Both the position numbers and the translations under genes were made by a program. From assembly GCF_963675165.1 (NCBI RefSeq), contig NC_087384.1, forward strand, positions 6,399,682-6,463,681: a DNA stretch of 64,000 bases, read 5' to 3'. Each line of letters starts with the position of its first letter. The stretch's first letter is position 1. Positions 62,901 through 64,000 of the stretch are shown piece by piece. Below the pieces are notes generated by a model, which searched no databases, was not told the origin of the DNA, and saw nothing but the letters and a program-made list of their open reading frames with translations. The stretch is from Halichondria panicea (taxonomy: Eukaryota > Porifera > Demospongiae > Suberitida > Halichondriidae).

Positions 62901-63955
62901 GTCAAGGCCGGGAATATTGCTCAGATGACAGCCGACTGCCAGGAAGGATTCTCTTGCGTTCAGACTGGCCACAGGAAGCGTAACTGCAAGAGCAGTGAGT
63001 TAAACTGCATGTGCATGCATGGTGCCAATAATTCCATTGTTTAGCTGATACAGCGCTTCTATCAATTAATACATTGTGAGGGTGAACAGGATGTCTCTCA
63101 TACAAAACAGATTGATTATTTGGCTCTCTCCACACACAGCACAATGCAAAATGGCTCTTAAGAACAATACAAACATTGAGTGTAATAAAGAGGGTAACTT
63201 CAAGCCGCTACAGTGTGATCCCATAGTATCAGCTATTAATGAGAGTGAATCAGGCGGGGCAAGGTCAAGGTCAAAGAAGCGTGATCCAATGATGTGTCGA
63301 TGCGTTGAAATGTTGTCAGGAGATACTATAGTGAGCTCAGAGGTCAGGGTGGAGCCAGGGATGAAACGACCTAACTGCCGATTTAGAGGTAAATTATTTT
63401 TATTATTGACGAAAAGTTGACATTTTTAAGCGCCACCCACTCACAGATTGCAAAATTCCTGGGACCCGAGGACGAGGCAGAAGAGGCAAAAAAGAACGAA
63501 TGTACAGAGTCCAACATGGAGATACTTATTTTGATGCAGCCAACTGTCGAAGTTGCCAGTGCATTGATGGAGATGCACAAGCTTTCTGCAGGTAAAAGAC
63601 ACACGTCTAATTATACGTGTATGTGATACTTGTAATTAAGTGTCGTGCTGTTACTAGAGTATTATTAACTCTGTATGCAGCCAGTCGTGCTCATGGTAAT
63701 ACTTTGATATTACTTTAATTTTTATTCTTTATTACTTTTATCTTATTCAGTGCTTCTGTGGGTAATTGTGAGGCAATCACGGGTCAGAATAACTGCACAT
63801 TGGAGGGTGGCTTGATGATACTTCACGGTGAACAGATGACCTTCGAGTGTGAGAAGTGTGGTTGCAGTAACGGGAAAATCAGCTGTGTCACTATCGGAGA
63901 CTGTGAGGTACAAGGGGAGGAATGTCGTAAAATGTTTTCTGAGTTAGTTATGTAG
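59993..63955 (+). CDS. Secreted cysteine-rich protein: thyroglobulin type-1, antistasin-like and VWC-like modules
   Basis: Ten exons, nearly all phase 1: 59993-60035, 60168-60284, 60416-60604, 60749-60847, 61754-61924, 62337-62432, 62833-62994, 63140-63388, 63447-63591, 63751-63955; 491 residues. Signal peptide (MIAVALLAIVCFSG), a Pro-Gly linker (PGPGPDKPGPGPGSGPDK), a thyroglobulin type-1 module (QCMGKKCHCVNTQTGE, with CHCV where the family has CWCV), an antistasin-like exon (CKPKICSRGYQSGPDGCDTC), three Cys-rich exons of uncertain type, a second thyroglobulin-like module (GNFKPLQCDP..MCRCVEMLSG), a basic stretch (RGRGRRGKKER, possible furin site) and two C-terminal VWC-like modules (CRSCQCIDG; CEKCGCSNGKISC). 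Thyroglobulin-1 and antistasin modules are often protease inhibitors; that role here is inference. No close named homologue comes to mind. Confidence 0.82.
61085..61310 (+). repeat. Dispersed repeat, copy 2
   Basis: It begins with tandem ACATGGGAAGT units and continues through GGTTTGCGCATGCGCACTA to ACTGTTTTGTCGGTGTCCATG, matching 37266-37476 in inverse orientation. Noncoding; probably an old nonautonomous element. Confidence 0.82.
61490..61690. mobile_element. MITE-like element with TACAGTGGAA ends
   Basis: It begins TACAGTGGAATCCCTCTATA and ends TAACGGAGGTTCCACTGTA, an imperfect inverted repeat. GAGGTGGCCTTTATACA is repeated inside. 201 bp, in an intron of the secreted thyroglobulin-type gene. 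Similar AGAGGTGGTT motifs occur at 10-45, at the left window edge. Confidence 0.75.
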
Positions 63956-64000
63956 AGGAAAGGCTTCTTTAGGCTACTTATAAATTACTAAAAATCACCT

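Overview
This window is animal (metazoan) nuclear DNA: every protein gene of any size is split by short to medium GT-AG introns with phase-consistent joins, and the set includes SERCA, Ran, a talin-type FERM protein, shugoshin, SPT6, CDC45, LRR/EGF receptors and a thyroglobulin-1/antistasin-type secreted protein. The compact spacing, small introns, abundant TG/CA repeats and taxon-odd LRR-EGF proteins fit an early-branching invertebrate, most plausibly a sponge. That placement is inference; a protein database search would settle it.

Layout. 1-6542 (-): 5' two-fifths of a SERCA calcium pump, cut by the left window edge. 7108-9243 (-): two tandem Ran GTPase genes. 9713-18024 (+): an 18-exon protein that looks like a talin head without the talin rod. 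18025-23543: 5.5 kb with no gene seen, rich in inverted repeats. 23544-28601 (+): cytospin/smoothelin-like coiled-coil protein with a C-terminal CH domain. 28803-31223 (+): shugoshin, with an intronless PHYHD1-like dioxygenase nested antisense in its first intron. 31324-38287 (-): two tandem LRR-EGF proteins, one secreted and one with a membrane segment and a PPSY tail. 38521-54492 (+): complete 27-exon SPT6, hosting in its introns three small intronless secreted-protein genes (antisense) and a tRNA-Leu(AAG). 54749-59836 (+): complete CDC45, with a BEL/Pao integrase remnant in an intron. 59993-63955 (+): a secreted cysteine-rich multidomain protein.

The genes do not form one pathway. SPT6 (transcription elongation), CDC45 (replication fork helicase), shugoshin (centromeric cohesion) and Ran (nuclear transport) are housekeeping; the talin-like, cytospin-like, LRR-EGF and thyroglobulin-type genes concern adhesion, cytoskeleton and matrix. 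The least ordinary parts are the rod-less talin head, the secreted-peptide cluster inside SPT6 intron 12 with its duplicated host-exon fragment, an intron made almost wholly of about 410 bp of (CA)n, and repeated tandem duplications that copy splice sites.

Exon coordinates below were worked out by hand from splice sites, reading frame and remembered family sequences. No alignment or search was run.
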